Source of the DNA: Gammaproteobacteria bacterium
GTDB lineage: Bacteria > Pseudomonadota > Gammaproteobacteria > HTCC5015
Reading direction: 5' to 3'
Length of the DNA stretch: 20,663 nt
Assembly (NCBI GenBank): GCA_020630145.1
Contig: JAHDBX010000002.1
Span: forward strand, 1 to 20,663
A program made the position numbers and the translations under genes. How positions within the stretch are numbered: the stretch's first letter is position 1; the number at the start of each line of letters is the position of its first letter. The notes beneath the pieces are model-generated. The model did not search any database and was not told where the DNA came from. It worked only from the letters and a program-made list of their open reading frames with translations. Of the stretch, positions 1 to 7,756 are shown piece by piece.

Positions 1-984
1 ATCCGGTAAATAGTCCGTTGACGCGATAGTTACACCCTCACGCTGGTCAAACTGTATACCTTCAAAACGCGTCCAAACATCACTCTTTGCCGTGCGCCTA
101 CACGCCATTGAACCAACTTCACTACAACCGTATACCTCTCGCAACTCCGCTGAAAAAAGGCTTTCGGTGGCTTCAGCCGACGCTTGTGATAAGGGTGAAG
201 TTGCACATAACACTAAGCTGACAGGTGCAAAACTCAAGCTACTCGCTTGCATCGCTCGCAAATGCACTGGCGTAGATACCATCATTCTTGGTTCTGGCAG
301 CGCTTGTAATGCGTCTTGAATATCCAAAGGAAATAAAGGCTTACCATCACTGAAACAAACATTAGCAAATAAAGGTAAGAGGGCAGATGTTTCAAGGCCC
401 CACATATGCTGAGCAGGCACGGTGGCCAGTTGATATAAGGTTGCATCGCCTTCTGGCAACATATGCTGGCGATTAATCCGGCTGCTTTCAAGCAAAGTCT
501 GCCATGTTTTATGGTTAGGCTTCGAATCACCGGTTGAGCCAGATGTAAAACTAATTGCGGCTAAATGCGCCAAAGGAATAGTTGGGCAGGTTTGAGCCTC
601 GTCAGGTATCGCTAGCTTTAATTCAGATAGGTTTATACTGGGCAAATCCGCTATCGTATCAGCGCCATCATGAACAATATAACTATCTGGGTAACGAGTT
701 TGCAGGGTTTTCTGTGTTTCTCGCTTATGGTTTGGTGGCAGTAAGTTAGTTTGCTTACGGACTAAAGCCGCACAAAACGCGACCAACAATAGATAGCGAT
801 TAGCGCATAAGTTAATAACTTGCGTATGCTGAGGCAGTTCCTTAGCTAAGGCATGCACATGCGATAAAAATTGAGTATGAGTAACACAGCCTTTTGCCAC
901 CTGAAATACAGGCAAGTCACTGAACAGATAAGCAATATGCTGGTCAGCAGACCGAAGACTAAGAGGTGCTACATCTATCGACAA
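1..984 (-). CDS. Aryl/acyl-CoA (AMP-forming) ligase of aryl polyene type, 3' end cut by window edge
   Basis: Reading the minus strand from 984 to the left edge gives 328 residues without a stop; the C-terminus lies outside the window. It is an AMP-dependent synthetase/ligase. The ATP-binding P-loop is FTSGSTGDSKP (about residues 146-156) and the later acid motif is YGCSEVGS (285-292). NLCANRYLLLVAF and VPAQHMWGLET resemble the ApeH-type ligases of aryl polyene clusters, which activate the aryl starter and load it on an ACP (family knowledge). I place the start at a TTG (982-984), because an in-frame stop lies just upstream, no ATG occurs before the conserved region, and GGGG sits 7 bases upstream of the TTG. 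It follows the ACP gene by 41 bases and is probably co-transcribed with it. The P-loop has Ser where many relatives have Pro (GDSKP). Substrate is inferred; a hydroxybenzoate from the nearby chorismatase is the obvious candidate. Confidence 0.88.
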   Translation of the reverse strand, partial: MSIDVAPLSLRSADQHIAYLFSDLPVFQVAKGCVTHTQFLSHVHALAKELPQHTQVINLCANRYLLLVAFCAALVRKQTNLLPPNHKRETQKTLQTRYPDSYIVHDGADTIADLPSINLSELKLAIPDEAQTCPTIPLAHLAAISFTSGSTGDSKPNHKTWQTLLESSRINRQHMLPEGDATLYQLATVPAQHMWGLETSALLPLFANVCFSDGKPLFPLDIQDALQALPEPRMMVSTPVHLRAMQASSLSFAPVSLVLCATSPLSQASAEATESLFSAELREVYGCSEVGSMACRRTAKSDVWTRFEGIQFDQREGVTIASTDYLPD

Positions 985-1025
985 TCTATGACCCCAAATA
1001 ACCCTGAATAATGCAGATAATCTGC

Positions 1026-1289
1026 TTACTTATTTTTCTCTACGTATTCACACAAACTGCGCAAAGTTGCAAATGCTTCTCTAGTTGAGTTATCTTCGGC
1101 GCGCATCTGCAAGCCATACTCTTGCGAAATAGCCAAAGCAACCTCTAAGGCATCGATTGAATCTAAGCCTAAACCATCACCAAATAGGGGCTCTTCTGGA
1201 TTTATGTCCTTCGCATCAATATCTTCTAAATTTAATGACTCGACGAGAAGTTCTGCCATTTTTAGCTCTGCTGGGGATTGTTCTGCCAC
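1026..1289 (-). CDS. Acyl carrier protein 1 of the aryl polyene pathway
   Basis: An 87-residue acidic protein with the carrier-protein core GLGLDSIDALE; Ser44 is the expected phosphopantetheine attachment site. The size and single-domain form fit the discrete ACPs of type II PKS and aryl polyene systems. The start is GTG, supported by a GAGG element 8 bases upstream; the nearest upstream ATG is out of frame and closes quickly. It is first in a leftward unit with the AMP ligase and is transcribed divergently from the chorismatase gene. Its core differs clearly from the second ACP at 3235 (ELDIDSIDAVD), so the two probably do different jobs, such as starter loading versus chain extension. That division is inference. 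Confidence 0.9.
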   Translation of the reverse strand: MAEQSPAELKMAELLVESLNLEDIDAKDINPEEPLFGDGLGLDSIDALEVALAISQEYGLQMRAEDNSTREAFATLRSLCEYVEKNK

Positions 1290-1426
1290 TACTGGATCCT
1301 CATTGGTTTCTTTATTTTTAAGGAGCGCTAGTTTATACTATTTTTTGATATAACATAATCATTCACTGTGTATTTTCGCCGTAGAATCAAGCTAATTACA
1401 ACCCCCTAACGGACCAACCAACATTT
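1290..1426. promoter_or_regulatory. Divergent promoter region between ACP1/ligase and chorismatase units
   Basis: This 137-base AT-rich gap separates two divergent units and must hold at least one promoter. For the rightward unit a possible pair is TTGATA (1345-1350) and TGTATT (1369-1374) with an 18-base spacer; the -10 matches consensus at only 4 of 6 positions. For the leftward unit only a loose TATAAA-like stretch (complement of about 1332-1340) is visible. I see no clear operator palindrome. Assignment rests mainly on gene arrangement. Confidence 0.4.
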
Positions 1427-2371
1427 ATGCTGTTTAATTATTTCTCTTCGGACTCACCAAGCGATTTATACAAGCTCAGAGAAACACTCGCTGTCGTTAA
1501 TTTCAACACTGATTGCGTAGCCAGCCCTGATGGAGCCATTTCCAGTGGCTTACGTATATTCGGCGAACCCGTTAATGAAGTATGGGGTATACGCGGAGAA
1601 AGCATTGAGCACGGACAAACTGGACGATGCTCTTGGCGTCAGTCAAGTGAAATTATCTGCGCAGCTATTTGGCTATCTGCAGATGAATGTGCTGATATTG
1701 AGGCTTCAACACAAGATGCTTATGCAGAAATATTAGCGACATTGAGCAGCCAAGGTTACCCTTATCCTTTCCGGTTTTGGAATTACATACCTAAAATTAA
1801 TCATGGCGATGGCGATCAAGAAGAATATAAAAAATTCTGCAGCGGGCGCTTGCAGGCATTTAGACAAACTAACCTAGCAGAAGAAAGCTTTCCTGCTGCG
1901 TCAGCCTTAGGACACCATACCCATGGCGGGGTAGTTTATGTTTTGTCATCTAAGCATACGGGCATACACCACAAGAATCAGCTACAAACCGATGCTTATA
2001 AGTACCCTCGTCAATACGGTGCTAATAGCCCATCTTTTGCTCGTGCGACCAGTATTACGGTTGAAAACCAGGACTTATTCTTTATTTCAGGCACCGCCAG
2101 CATTATTGGCCACAAAACGATGGCCGTGGGCGACTTAAAAGGTCAACTGGATACAACCGTTAATAATATTCAACATTTAATCGATCACGCCAAACAAGAA
2201 GGTTGTGCAGCCTCATTAAAAACGATAAAAGCCTATATTCGCCACGAACAAGACTTAGCAACATGCAAAGCGTTTTTAGAAACGCGCTTCCCTGATACAC
2301 CTACTATATTTTTACATGCTGATGTTTGCAGAGATGATTTATTAGTCGAAATAGAATGCTTTTTTGGCTAA
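1427..2371 (+). CDS. Chorismatase of the FkbO/Hyg5/XanB2 family (aryl starter supply)
   Basis: A 314-residue cytosolic enzyme with family-typical blocks in order: YPYPFRFWNYIPKIN (111-125), the FCSGRLQAF block (137-145), FPAASALG (155-162), YPRQYGANSPSFARAT (193-208), ISGTASIIGH (220-229) and the C-terminal ADVCRDDLLVEIE (298-310). These enzymes hydrolyse chorismate to pyruvate plus 3-hydroxybenzoate, 4-hydroxybenzoate or a dihydroxycyclohexadienoate, depending on subtype. XanB2 supplies hydroxybenzoates for xanthomonadin. Cys301 and Glu308 have the spacing I remember for the catalytic Cys and Glu of Hyg5, which would favour hydroxybenzoate formation, but that alignment is from memory. It heads the rightward unit and is followed by the acyltransferase gene with minimal spacing. 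It differs from UbiC, the usual small chorismate lyase. No strong Shine-Dalgarno sequence precedes the ATG. Family is confident; exact product is not. Confidence 0.9.
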   Translation: MLFNYFSSDSPSDLYKLRETLAVVNFNTDCVASPDGAISSGLRIFGEPVNEVWGIRGESIEHGQTGRCSWRQSSEIICAAIWLSADECADIEASTQDAYAEILATLSSQGYPYPFRFWNYIPKINHGDGDQEEYKKFCSGRLQAFRQTNLAEESFPAASALGHHTHGGVVYVLSSKHTGIHHKNQLQTDAYKYPRQYGANSPSFARATSITVENQDLFFISGTASIIGHKTMAVGDLKGQLDTTVNNIQHLIDHAKQEGCAASLKTIKAYIRHEQDLATCKAFLETRFPDTPTIFLHADVCRDDLLVEIECFFG

Positions 2372-2381
2372 CGCTTTTGTC

Positions 2382-3149
2382 ATGACAAAACACATTAATC
2401 ATTACTGGCGCATATTGGGCACCGGCATTAGCTTTTTTATTTTTGGCCTTGGCACCTTGTTTATAGGCCTTCTATTTCAAATTATGGCTTTTATGCCCTT
2501 TATTAATCCGCAAAAAAGCCTTAGAAAAACCATTTATATCGCTTGTAACGCTTATATCCGTATGATGAAGCAACTTGGCTTACTCGATTACAGCATTCAC
2601 GTTGAACAGAAAAAAGCCTTAAATAGCACGCTAATTATTGCAAATCACCCCAGCTTACTCGACGCTATTTTCTTATTTGCCACATTCGACAACCTATGCT
2701 GCATCACAAAAGCCAAGCTTTGGAACAACCCCTTCACGGGCAGAGTCGTCCGTGTAGCCGGCTTTATTGCCAACGACAGCGCTGACTTTGTTGAAGTCGC
2801 TGCAAAAAAGATCAAAGCGGGTGAAAATATACTTATATTTCCAGAAGGCACACGTAACAGCGATAATCAAAACCTGCGATTTAAGCGTGGCGCTGCCAAT
2901 ATTAGTGTACGTTCATCTTGCGATATTTTACCCCTCCTTATTCATTGCGAGCCCAACACCCTACAAAAAGGGGAAAAATGGTACCAAGTACCGGCTAACA
3001 AACCGCTGTTTTCTATATCAACACTTGCCAAAATATCATTAAACGACGCTATCGATACATCACGCCCAGTTACATTACAATATCGCGACTTAACCAAGCA
3101 CTTATCTGCCATCTACCAAAAAGCACTTCAAGCTAAACAACACCATTAA
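2382..3149 (+). CDS. PlsC-type 1-acylglycerol-3-phosphate acyltransferase homologue
   Basis: A 255-residue LPLAT-family acyltransferase. The catalytic HX4D motif is NHPSLLDA (His89, Asp94) and FPEGTR (153-158) is the phosphate/glycerol-binding block. A hydrophobic segment at about residues 15-40 should anchor it in the inner membrane. I chose ATG at 2382 because the protein then begins just before the usual YWR sequence; a TTG at 2364 would add six residues and overlap the chorismatase stop. Neither start has a good ribosome site. Aryl polyene clusters commonly carry such an enzyme (ApeD-like position), thought to join the polyene acyl chain to a glycerol-phosphate or lipid acceptor. The acceptor here is not known. 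A second, unrelated acyltransferase of the HtrB type sits in the leftward operon. Confidence 0.87.
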   Translation: MTKHINHYWRILGTGISFFIFGLGTLFIGLLFQIMAFMPFINPQKSLRKTIYIACNAYIRMMKQLGLLDYSIHVEQKKALNSTLIIANHPSLLDAIFLFATFDNLCCITKAKLWNNPFTGRVVRVAGFIANDSADFVEVAAKKIKAGENILIFPEGTRNSDNQNLRFKRGAANISVRSSCDILPLLIHCEPNTLQKGEKWYQVPANKPLFSISTLAKISLNDAIDTSRPVTLQYRDLTKHLSAIYQKALQAKQHH

Positions 3150-3171
3150 GCAATAGCCATCAACGCTAGTA

Positions 3172-3201
3172 CTGCCATATTATCTGTAGTCGCTGTATAA
3201 T
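3172..3201 (+). promoter_or_regulatory. Putative sigma-70 promoter for the ACP2-thioesterase-LolA-MMPL-FabG unit
   Basis: A perfect TATAAT at 3196-3201 is preceded, after an 18-base spacer, by CTGCCA (3172-3177, 4 of 6 consensus). It lies in the only sizeable gap (85 bases) between the acyltransferase and ACP2, and would give a short leader of roughly 25-30 bases. No terminator is visible in the gap, so read-through from the chorismatase promoter is also possible. Confidence 0.5.
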
Positions 3202-3234
3202 CACCCCATACTCGATTTACAACTACCTGTAACT

Positions 3235-3489
3235 ATGAACGCACACCAAACTGACATCTTCAAACGAATCAAAAAAGTCATGGTCGAAATTTTTGAAATC
3301 GATGAAGCACTATTGCTTCCCGAAGCTAAACTTTATGACGAACTTGATATCGATAGCATTGATGCAGTTGACCTGCTTATTGAATTAAAAAGTTTTGCCG
3401 GGCAAAATATTAAACCTGAAGAATTCACGCAAGCTGAAACACTACAAGATATTGTTGACATTATCAGCCTCCATACCGAGGCGAAGTAA
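3235..3489 (+). CDS. Acyl carrier protein 2 of the aryl polyene pathway
   Basis: An 84-residue carrier protein with the core ELDIDSIDAVD; Ser41 is the predicted phosphopantetheine site. The flanking helices (IFKRIKKVMVEIF and the C-terminal LQDIVDII segment) match the four-helix ACP fold. Aryl polyene clusters typically encode two dissimilar ACPs (ApeE and ApeF in E. coli), and this is the second in the window. It is the first gene after a plausible promoter and lies 14 bases before the thioesterase gene, so it probably leads the unit running to FabG. Which ACP carries the aryl starter and which carries the growing polyene cannot be told from sequence alone. Confidence 0.92.
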   Translation: MNAHQTDIFKRIKKVMVEIFEIDEALLLPEAKLYDELDIDSIDAVDLLIELKSFAGQNIKPEEFTQAETLQDIVDIISLHTEAK

Positions 3490-3503
3490 ATCCGCTTAAC
3501 ATC

Positions 3504-3932
3504 ATGAACGATACATTAAGCACAAGCGTTGATATTGAAGTTCCTTTTTATGATGTTGATAGCTATAGAATTGTTTGGCATGGAAGCTATGTTAAGTATT
3601 TTGAGGTAGCACGCTGCAAGCTATTAGAAAAAATTGACTTTACTTATGAGGACATGGAAGCATCAGGGTTTTTCTATCCCATTGTTGACATACAAGTTAA
3701 ATATATAAAGCCACTTCGCTTTAAGCAACAGTTCACTATCTCCGCAACAATAACAGAATGGGAACACCGCCTTAAAATTAAATACTTAATCACCGATAAA
3801 AATACGGGCGAACGCATAACAAAAGGCCATACAACACAAGCCGCTGTTACCATGCCCGACCAAACGATGTGTTTAGTGTCTCCGCCTATATTGATAGATA
3901 AAATTAACCTTGCCTTAGCAAAGAAGGCATAA
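3504..3932 (+). CDS. Hot-dog (4HBT/YbgC-like) acyl thioesterase
   Basis: A 142-residue single hot-dog domain protein. The N-terminal block YDVDSYRIVWHGSYVKYFE (from residue 16) carries the family pattern with Asp17/Asp19, His26, Tyr29 and Glu34, as in YbgC and 4-hydroxybenzoyl-CoA thioesterases. There is no signal peptide, so it is cytosolic. Homologues sit in aryl polyene clusters (ApeK-like position), where they may release or edit acyl groups on CoA or ACP. It lies between ACP2 and the LolA-like gene in the same direction, with gaps of 14 and 9 bases, so co-transcription is very likely. Whether it acts on the finished polyene, on stalled intermediates or on aryl-CoA is undetermined. Confidence 0.85.
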   Translation: MNDTLSTSVDIEVPFYDVDSYRIVWHGSYVKYFEVARCKLLEKIDFTYEDMEASGFFYPIVDIQVKYIKPLRFKQQFTISATITEWEHRLKIKYLITDKNTGERITKGHTTQAAVTMPDQTMCLVSPPILIDKINLALAKKA

Positions 3933-3941
3933 GGCTAAAAC

Positions 3942-4628
3942 ATGATTAAATATGTTCTTTATTTGCTATTCGCATTAACGACCTACAGTAGCGCTAGCAT
4001 TAGCGCAACTACAAGGTCATCGGAAGAAATTTTACAATCCAGCTTGCCAAATAGCTGCAACTTTTCTGGTACATTTACACAAGAAAAACAGCTACAAGGC
4101 TTACCTAAGCCTTTGCAGTCAAGTGGTGATTTTTTCTTTTCCTGTGACTATGGCCTAGTTTGGCAAACAGCCCGACCTATTAAAGAAATACGCATTTACA
4201 CGACTGAGAATATTCACTTCAGCATAGCCGAGAACCAAGAACCTCAAACTCTTAGTGGCATCGCAAATTTTTATTTAGCAAAGCTCTTATTAGACATTAT
4301 GAGTGGTAACACCAAACAGCTTTATACTGACTACAATGTTAATATCAATAATGCTGAAAAATTAGATATTACACTGACACCGAAAAACAAATATTTAAAG
4401 AAAGGTTTAAAAAGCATTCAATTTTTAAAAGGGCTTGCAGACAAAGAAAATACATCGATTAAGGTCAATATTACTGATGCTAATCAACAAGTAACCGCAA
4501 TGTCTATAACCGAGAATACACAGTATACCGATAAAAAAGCCATTGCATTATGTGAAACAATATATGGCTCTAACACTTGTGCCATTCTAAAAGACCCTTC
4601 CCAATATGAACAAAACGAGTCTTTTTAG
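3942..4628 (+). CDS. LolA-like periplasmic lipoprotein carrier of pigment export
   Basis: A 228-residue protein with an N-terminal signal sequence (hydrophobic from about residue 3 to 20, likely cut after the Ser/Ala-rich stretch near 22). The body resembles LolA-family outer membrane lipoprotein carriers: a FSGTFTQEKQL block (42-52) followed by a beta-rich region including DYGLVWQT. Cysteines near residues 39 and 68, and a further pair in the C-terminal third, could form disulfides in the periplasm. Aryl polyene and xanthomonadin clusters regularly pair such a protein with an MMPL exporter, and that gene follows here 19 bases downstream. It is inferred to shuttle the lipid-linked pigment across the periplasm. 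The start is well supported, with AAGG seven bases upstream of the ATG. It is distinct from housekeeping LolA. Confidence 0.8.
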   Translation: MIKYVLYLLFALTTYSSASISATTRSSEEILQSSLPNSCNFSGTFTQEKQLQGLPKPLQSSGDFFFSCDYGLVWQTARPIKEIRIYTTENIHFSIAENQEPQTLSGIANFYLAKLLLDIMSGNTKQLYTDYNVNINNAEKLDITLTPKNKYLKKGLKSIQFLKGLADKENTSIKVNITDANQQVTAMSITENTQYTDKKAIALCETIYGSNTCAILKDPSQYEQNESF

Positions 4629-4647
4629 TTTAGGTTAATATAGGCTT

Positions 4648-6957
4648 ATGCTGATAGCGCGTACTTTATTTATTCTGTGTAGTATTTTTTGCCTACTGTT
4701 TTTTTCAACGCAAGTATCCAACCTGCATATATCAACAGACCTTAAAGACTTATCGCCCGATATAGCAGCAACAACTGAGCAGCAAGACATTATCGACAGC
4801 TTCTCAAACAATATTCAGCAACGCTTTATTTTATATATCAGATCAAAGAATAAGCGTGCTACAGAAAAAGCTGCTTTAACCTTAAGTGAACAGTTAAACC
4901 TATTACCTCAACTTAGCGTCAATGGTGAAAACCCTGCCAGCATTAAAAAAATGTTGGATACATTAAAACCTTTTCAACACCAACTTCTAAGCCCATCTCA
5001 AGCAAAAAGTGTAGAAGAGAAAGGCATTCTCCAACTCCGCAATGAAGCTGAGAAAAAACTTTATCAATTTGATAGCGCTGTACGCTTACTACCTTTTGAT
5101 GAGGACCCATTAGGGTATTTTAATGACTATATATTTTCTCTACTTTCTAATTTAAGTAATACACAAAGCCATAATGAGGCGCAAGAAACCGATGGCTACG
5201 AATCTACCACTGTTTCCGTTAGCATTAAGCAAACCAGCTTAGACTTAAAAACCCAAACCCACTTATTTAATAAGATTAAAGCTATCGAAGAAGAGCTTGA
5301 ACAGGAATTTTCAGTTGACATACTGCATTCCGGTTTATTTTTCTTTGCTGCTGAAGCTGCCATTAGCTCCAAGGCTGACGTCGAGCTAATTAGCATGGGC
5401 TCGACCATTTGTATTATATTTTTATTACTGTTTGTTTTCCGGTCTATATGGCCACTACTACTGCCCATGTTTTCGGTAACTTTAGGTGTTGCTTTTGCAA
5501 CAGCGCTTACTTACTCTTTTTATCAATCATTACATATATTAACTATCGTATTTGGCGCCAGTTTAATAGGCATTGTTATTGATTATTCCTTACATTTTTT
5601 TTACCATCATATTCAACATGATAAGCATAAAAAAAATCATGCTCACACACATTTATACAAGGCCTTATTACTCAGCCTATTAACATCTATTATTGGTTAT
5701 AGTGCCTTAGGTTTATCAGATTTAGCAGCGCTGCGTAAAATTGCCTTGTTTTCTGGTTGCGGCTTATTTATGGCATGGCTCACCGTTATTGTACTTGGCC
5801 AATATATGCTACGCAGCAATATTAAAACTGAAAATATTTTTCTACCCAAGTTACTCGCTTGCATTCATTTATTGGTACCAAAAAGCAAAAACACTATCGT
5901 TATTTGTTTTACCGTTTTGCTACTGACGCTTGTCGGCATGTTTTACTTAAAAGGGTTTAATACTAGTGATGATCCTCGTTTGTTTTACCGTGTATCTAAG
6001 GCTTTAATCAGCGAAGAAAAAACCATACAAACCGCATTAAAACAATATGAGCCCGGTCGTTTTTTTATTATTCAAGGGCAAAACCAAGATCAGGTCAGAC
6101 GTAGCGTAGACACACTTAAATACAACGTTCATAAAACCAGTCCAAATGCTCAATTACACAATATTCTCGATGCCACTCCCAGCACAGAGGCTCAAGCCTA
6201 TAACTACAGCATTCAGAATAAAATTTATAAAGCAGATGATGGTGTTATTGCTTTATTATATAAGCAGCTCGGCATTCCAACTGACCGTGCGGAAAATTTA
6301 CAAAACAACTACCTACAATCTGCGAGCCGCGAACTCAAACCCCTTACACTGACGCAAGCTATAGAAGGCTTAATACCAACATGGTTTGAGAATGATAACT
6401 CCATGTCAACCATTGTGCTTATTTCTCAAGGGAGTGATACGACGTCTTTTCCTGAAGTTGCAGAATCACTACAAAACGTTAGCTATATTAATTCTATCGA
6501 TCAAGCGTCTGATGTACTCAAACAACAACGCATTTCAGCTGCAAATATTTTACTCCTCGCGTTTATACTTATTGGTATTTTATTGCTGCTCTATTATAGA
6601 ACCTTATCCAGCTTATTAACGCTACTGGTTCCAGCCAGTGCAATTATTGTTACACTTTTATATTTGCTCTTTAGTCAGGATAGCGTAACGCTATTTCATA
6701 TCATGGCGTTATTTTTAGTATTAGGCCTAGGCATGGATTATGTTATTTTTTCTAAAGAAATGACAGCGCAACGCGAAACCACCCAAAAAGCAATTCTGCT
6801 TTCTGCATTAACGACTTCTGTATCATTTGGCTTTTTAAGCATTAGCTCTATACCTATTGCACAGTCATTTGGTTTAACTATATTGATAGGCAATACCGCT
6901 AATTTATTTGGCGCATTAATTTATTCAAATACCATTTATACCTTTAATCATTCATAG
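4648..6957 (+). CDS. MMPL/RND-superfamily exporter of the aryl polyene cluster
   Basis: A 769-residue inner membrane transporter with duplicated RND-like architecture. Each half has one N-terminal membrane helix, a large periplasmic domain (about 25-245 and 440-625) and a group of membrane helices (about 247-385 and 630-765). The fourth-helix signatures are visible in both halves: FGASLIGIVIDYSLHF near 302 and LVLGLGMDYVIF near 690, each with the Asp-Tyr pair typical of MMPL proton relays. ApeM-like exporters of this size are standard in aryl polyene clusters and are thought to move the product from the inner membrane to the LolA-like carrier encoded just upstream. The FabG gene follows eight bases later. 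No truncation or frameshift is seen. Confidence 0.9.
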   Translation: MLIARTLFILCSIFCLLFFSTQVSNLHISTDLKDLSPDIAATTEQQDIIDSFSNNIQQRFILYIRSKNKRATEKAALTLSEQLNLLPQLSVNGENPASIKKMLDTLKPFQHQLLSPSQAKSVEEKGILQLRNEAEKKLYQFDSAVRLLPFDEDPLGYFNDYIFSLLSNLSNTQSHNEAQETDGYESTTVSVSIKQTSLDLKTQTHLFNKIKAIEEELEQEFSVDILHSGLFFFAAEAAISSKADVELISMGSTICIIFLLLFVFRSIWPLLLPMFSVTLGVAFATALTYSFYQSLHILTIVFGASLIGIVIDYSLHFFYHHIQHDKHKKNHAHTHLYKALLLSLLTSIIGYSALGLSDLAALRKIALFSGCGLFMAWLTVIVLGQYMLRSNIKTENIFLPKLLACIHLLVPKSKNTIVICFTVLLLTLVGMFYLKGFNTSDDPRLFYRVSKALISEEKTIQTALKQYEPGRFFIIQGQNQDQVRRSVDTLKYNVHKTSPNAQLHNILDATPSTEAQAYNYSIQNKIYKADDGVIALLYKQLGIPTDRAENLQNNYLQSASRELKPLTLTQAIEGLIPTWFENDNSMSTIVLISQGSDTTSFPEVAESLQNVSYINSIDQASDVLKQQRISAANILLLAFILIGILLLLYYRTLSSLLTLLVPASAIIVTLLYLLFSQDSVTLFHIMALFLVLGLGMDYVIFSKEMTAQRETTQKAILLSALTTSVSFGFLSISSIPIAQSFGLTILIGNTANLFGALIYSNTIYTFNHS

Positions 6958-6965
6958 GGATTACC

Positions 6966-7700
6966 ATGACATCATCCAACAAAAGAGTTTTAGTAACAGG
7001 CGCCAGTGGTGGCATTGGCCGCAGCACGGCAATACGCTTAGCAAAAAGTGGGTTTGATATTACTGTGCACTACCGCTCTAATGAAAGCACAGCCAAAAAT
7101 GTTGCTGATGAAATTACTCAGCATGGCGTTAAGGCCTATTTACTGCCTTTCGACATTGCCAACCGTGAACAAGTACATGAACAACTAGAAGCTGATATAG
7201 AAAAACATGGGGCTTATTATGGTGTAGTTTGTAACGCTGGTATTACCAGAGACAATGCATTTCCAGCGATTAGTAGCGATGAATGGGATAGCGTTATTCA
7301 TACCAACCTAGATGGTTTTTACAATGTACTACAACCACTAACGATGCCTATGATACGCTTACGTGAAGGCGGCCGTATCGTGACCGTTTCATCAGTAGCA
7401 GGTATTACTGGCAATCGTGGACAAGTTAATTACAGCGCATCTAAAGCAGGCATTATTGGTGCAACTAAAGCACTGGCAATTGAGTTAGGCAAACGCAAGA
7501 TAACGGTTAATTGTGTTGCGCCAGGCGTTATTGAAACTGATATGATTGAAGGCGTATTCGCTGATGAAGCAAAAAAGATGATACCCATTGGCAAGTTTGG
7601 CAAACCTGAAGATGTTGCTAATGCTATTAACTTCTTATTATCAGACGATGCAAGCTATATTACACGACAAGTTATTAGTGTTAATGGCGGTATGTGTTGA
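6966..7700 (+). CDS. fabG: 3-oxoacyl-ACP reductase (FabG-like ketoreductase)
   Basis: A 244-residue classical short-chain dehydrogenase. The NADP-binding glycine motif is TGASGGIG (11-18), NAG is at 90-92, and the catalytic set is Asn114, Ser143, Tyr156 and Lys160 within NYSASK. The C-terminus NGGMC resembles FabG. It should reduce the beta-keto group formed at each condensation round, giving the hydroxyacyl-ACP that the two hot-dog dehydratases encoded on the other strand convert to a double bond (ApeQ role). A good ribosome site (AGGGA) precedes the ATG, and the gene is eight bases from the exporter, so it is the last core gene of the rightward unit. It is probably pathway-dedicated rather than the housekeeping FabG, judged from location only. 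Confidence 0.92.
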   Translation: MTSSNKRVLVTGASGGIGRSTAIRLAKSGFDITVHYRSNESTAKNVADEITQHGVKAYLLPFDIANREQVHEQLEADIEKHGAYYGVVCNAGITRDNAFPAISSDEWDSVIHTNLDGFYNVLQPLTMPMIRLREGGRIVTVSSVAGITGNRGQVNYSASKAGIIGATKALAIELGKRKITVNCVAPGVIETDMIEGVFADEAKKMIPIGKFGKPEDVANAINFLLSDDASYITRQVISVNGGMC

Positions 7701-7724
7701 TAGTTTTTTATATTTGCATATAAT
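7697..7724 (+). promoter_or_regulatory. Consensus-like sigma-70 promoter upstream of the 151-aa secreted protein
   Basis: TTGATA (7697-7702) and a perfect TATAAT (7719-7724) are separated by 16 bases. The -35 element overlaps the stop codon of the ketoreductase gene. The predicted transcript would start near 7731, about 26 bases before the ATG, and would include the AAGGAA ribosome site. It is the best promoter match I see in the window and suggests that the last gene of the unit can be expressed on its own. Confidence 0.65.
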
Positions 7725-7756
7725 CCGCTTTACATTTAGGTATAAGGAATTAAATT

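Noticed and set aside
92..530. Short open frames on both strands inside the ligase region
   Set aside because: The minus-strand frame running from 984 to position 1 carries unmistakable AMP-ligase motifs, so the other frames are shadows.
2364..2381. TTG start six codons upstream for the PlsC-type acyltransferase
   Set aside because: It is a weak start codon without a ribosome site; the ATG at 2382 gives the expected N-terminus. It cannot be fully excluded.
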